DNA from: an uncultured Caryophanales bacterium
Lineage (GTDB): Bacteria > Bacillota_I > Bacilli_A > RFN20 > CAG-288
Assembly (NCBI GenBank): GCA_937896065.1
Contig: CALBLI010000016.1
Coordinates: 1-6,914 of the forward strand
Direction: 5' to 3'
Length of the DNA stretch: 6,914 bases
The notes under the pieces were generated by a model. That model made no database searches. It saw only the letters and a list, made by a program, of their open reading frames with translations, and was not told the DNA's origin. Below, piece by piece: positions 5,277 to 6,914 of the stretch; position 1 is the stretch's first letter, and every line of letters starts with the position of its first letter. The translations under genes were made by a program, and so were the position numbers.

Positions 5277-6794
5277 ATGAATGATACATCTAAAAAAGTA
5301 ATTAAAAGAGATAGCATAAAAAAAAGTTCAATTTTTAATATAGCAATAAAACTTTTCACATATTTAATTCCACTTATTTTATCACCTTACCTCTATAGAA
5401 CACTTTCTTTTGAAGGAATGGGAACATATGAATTTCAATATGCATATGTTAGTTATTTTATACTGATTGCCAGTTTTGGTTTTGATTCTTATGGTACCAA
5501 AAAAATTTCAGCTTCAACTAACAATGTTGTGGATATGAGTAAACAATTTTGGAACATTTTAAATGCTAAAATTTTTCTTGGTATCTCGTGTTTAATTTTA
5601 TATTTCGCTTTAGTCTTCTCGGGTGTCTTTGGTGACAAACAATACTATCCATCTTATTCTATTTTATCTATTTTTATAGTTTCTACTATGCTAGATATTT
5701 CCTTCTTTTATCAAGGGATTGAAAAATTTAAAGGCGTCGCACTAAGAACGCTTATTGTTAAATTATTAAATTTAATTTTTATTTTTGTTTTCGTTAAAAG
5801 TGAAAATGACTATATAAAATATATCGTTATAATGTCATGCTCTTATTTGATTGCATCATTAGTCATGTTCTTACCTCTAAGAAAATACATATATAAGCCA
5901 ACTTTTGATAAAAAATTGATTATTGCAGATTTAAAAGGTTCCTCATTGTTTTTTATTTCAGCCTTGGCCATTTCATTATATACAACCATGCAAAAAACAG
6001 TACTAGGTTTACTAACTAACGAATTAGAAGTAGGATATTTCTCATCTGCAATGAAAATAAAAGATGTTGTTACCGCTTTTGCATATGCTATCATTACTGT
6101 TTATTTATCTAGAATATCATTTCTTATTGCTGTTAGAAACAAAGAAGAAGCTTTAAGTAAAACATATACTTGTTTTAATGTTGTTTATGATTTGACAATC
6201 CCAGCTACTTTCGGATTGATTTGTATAAGTAATGTTTTTATGCCTTTGTATTTTGGAAATGGGGGTTCTAATGCCATTCTTATGGTGATTTTAATTGCAA
6301 TTAGTATCCCATTTATTTCAACATCAGCAATAATAACAAATGTTTATTTGGTTCCTAATAATAAGCAAAATAAAGCTAATATAGTATATTTATCCGCTGC
6401 TGTATTTAATTTCATAATTACATATATATTAGTAATAACATTTAAGGGGAATGGTGCTGCACTTGCTGCTACCATCACTGAAATATTTGTTGCTATATTT
6501 TGTATTCACTATTCAAAAAAATTTATTAATTACAAAAAAGTTTTGAATGATTTATCAAAACCATTGCTTGCCTCTATAATTATGGCTTTATTTTATTTTA
6601 CTTTAAATTCCGTGCTAACTAAATTCATCTCAGCAAATAAAGCAATGATTATATTAATTTTTTTGTCAATGATCTTATATGTAGCTTTGATGATACTATT
6701 TAAGGATAAAATTGTTTATTCATTTTATAAAAAAATCAAAACCGATATTTCAAACTTTTTCAATAAACTAAAAATTAAAAAAAAGTCAAACTAA
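5277..6794 (+). CDS. wzx: Wzx-type polysaccharide repeat-unit flippase
   Basis: A 505-residue polytopic membrane protein (about 12-14 hydrophobic segments) of the polysaccharide-synthesis/MVF export superfamily, predicted to flip lipid-linked repeat units across the membrane. Signatures, numbered from ATG 5277: first helix IFNIAIKLFTYLIPLILSPY (19-38), FGFDSYGTKKIS (67-78), DISFFYQGIEKFK (140-152), typical of Firmicutes Wzx, and MQKTVLGLLTNELEVGYFSS (238-257). The C-terminal tail is lysine-rich and cytoplasmic. An in-frame ATG at 5235 would add 14 residues, but the promoter upstream would start transcription just after it, and the shorter form better matches the short N-terminal leader of relatives. 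Neither ATG has a Shine-Dalgarno sequence, so the start is uncertain. An A8 run (5318-5325) lies early in the coding region. It is the last gene before the right inverted repeat. Confidence 0.9.
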   Translation: MNDTSKKVIKRDSIKKSSIFNIAIKLFTYLIPLILSPYLYRTLSFEGMGTYEFQYAYVSYFILIASFGFDSYGTKKISASTNNVVDMSKQFWNILNAKIFLGISCLILYFALVFSGVFGDKQYYPSYSILSIFIVSTMLDISFFYQGIEKFKGVALRTLIVKLLNLIFIFVFVKSENDYIKYIVIMSCSYLIASLVMFLPLRKYIYKPTFDKKLIIADLKGSSLFFISALAISLYTTMQKTVLGLLTNELEVGYFSSAMKIKDVVTAFAYAIITVYLSRISFLIAVRNKEEALSKTYTCFNVVYDLTIPATFGLICISNVFMPLYFGNGGSNAILMVILIAISIPFISTSAIITNVYLVPNNKQNKANIVYLSAAVFNFIITYILVITFKGNGAALAATITEIFVAIFCIHYSKKFINYKKVLNDLSKPLLASIIMALFYFTLNSVLTKFISANKAMIILIFLSMILYVALMILFKDKIVYSFYKKIKTDISNFFNKLKIKKKSN

Positions 6795-6825
6795 TTACAA
6801 TTTATATATTTTTACTCAGTTAAAT

Positions 6826-6863
6826 GTATAATATTTATTGTACCTCGAGGTGAAATATTATAC
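6826..6863. repeat. Nested palindrome entering the right inverted repeat
   Basis: GTATAATATTT (6826-6836) pairs perfectly with AAATATTATAC (6853-6863). Between the arms lies a second perfect palindrome, ACCTCGAGGT (6842-6851), the most GC-rich patch of the area. The outer right arm shares its last 4 bases with the terminal repeat. Each arm carries a TATAAT hexamer: 6827-6832 rightward (outward) and 6862-6857 leftward (inward). It could act as the transcript end of wzx, but no T-run follows, so it is not a standard Rho-independent terminator. A protein-binding or recombination-associated site is an alternative. Confidence 0.7.
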
Positions 6864-6914
6864 CTGACTTTTGTAGCAACAAATAATTTTTTTAGAAATT
6901 TATCGATAAACATT
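6860..6914. repeat. Right terminal inverted repeat (55 bp, perfect)
   Basis: This is the reverse complement of bases 1-55 without a mismatch, ending at the last base of the window. The 12-bp palindrome recurs at 6899-6910. Because the two copies face each other, recombination between them would invert the 6.8 kb that lies between. The sequence beyond the window is unseen, so the true repeat may be longer outward; the inner boundary at 6860 is real because the flanks differ immediately. Confidence 0.97.

Noticed and set aside
5318..5325. A8 run early in wzx, with similar A8 runs at 3503-3510 (GT2) and 5167-5174 (wzy), as phase-variation tracts
   Set aside because: Seven- to eight-base A or T runs are frequent in DNA this AT-rich and fall in ordinary lysine or phenylalanine codons; no tract is unusually long.
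6795..6859. Extension of the wzx reading frame past its stop into the right repeat
   Set aside because: The frame is open beyond TAA 6792-6794 but has no start codon, and the wzx C-terminus is already a normal lysine-rich tail; no evidence for readthrough.
6826..6863. Rho-independent terminator for wzx
   Set aside because: The hairpin is real, but no T-run follows its 3' arm on the plus strand (the sequence continues CTGACTTTTG), and the stem is nearly all A/T, so I list it as a palindrome only.
1..6914. tRNA, rRNA, CRISPR array or transposase gene
   Set aside because: None is visible on either strand; the window is filled by the six genes and short spacers.

Overview
The window is 6914 bp of very AT-rich DNA (by eye about a quarter G+C) holding six complete genes, all for surface or exopolysaccharide assembly. 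The proteins are Firmicutes-like: a DUF4422 protein, two capsular-polysaccharide-synthesis (PF05704-type) proteins, a GT2 glycosyltransferase, a Wzy-type polymerase and a Wzx-type flippase. A low-GC member of the Bacilli (lactobacilli, streptococci or relatives) fits the base composition, the AAGGAG and GAGG ribosome binding sites and the family signatures. I cannot name a species.

Layout. Bases 1-55 and 6860-6914 are perfect 55-bp inverted copies of each other, so the whole window is bounded by a terminal inverted repeat. Inside the left copy are a 7-bp-arm hairpin and an extended -10 promoter (98-108), then a tight rightward operon of four predicted glycosyltransferases: PF05704-type (122-1072), DUF4422 (1094-1864), PF05704-type (1868-2800) and GT2 (2790-3800). 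The polymerase gene wzy runs leftward (3790-5214) and its 3' end overlaps the GT2 gene by 11 bp. The flippase gene wzx runs rightward (preferred start 5277, stop 6794) and diverges from wzy across a short region centred on a 22-bp palindrome that carries -10 hexamers on both strands. After wzx about 120 bp of non-coding DNA holds a nested palindrome (6826-6863) that runs into the right inverted repeat.

How the genes work together. This is the serotype-determining core of a Wzx/Wzy-dependent pathway: the transferases add sugars to a lipid-linked primer in the cytoplasm, Wzx flips the repeat unit across the membrane and Wzy polymerises it outside. No priming sugar-phosphate transferase, chain-length or tyrosine-kinase regulator, nucleotide-sugar synthesis gene, transposase or recombinase is present, so those functions must lie outside.

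The most interesting feature is the inverted-repeat frame around a self-contained glycosyltransferase/polymerase/flippase cassette. It could be an invertible or exchangeable capsule cassette, a cassette between two inverted insertion-sequence copies, or a contig that stopped at an inverted genomic repeat. The repeat length of exactly 55 bp, placed exactly at both ends, makes an assembly-graph contribution likely, but even then it implies that the same sequence exists in inverted copies around this cassette.
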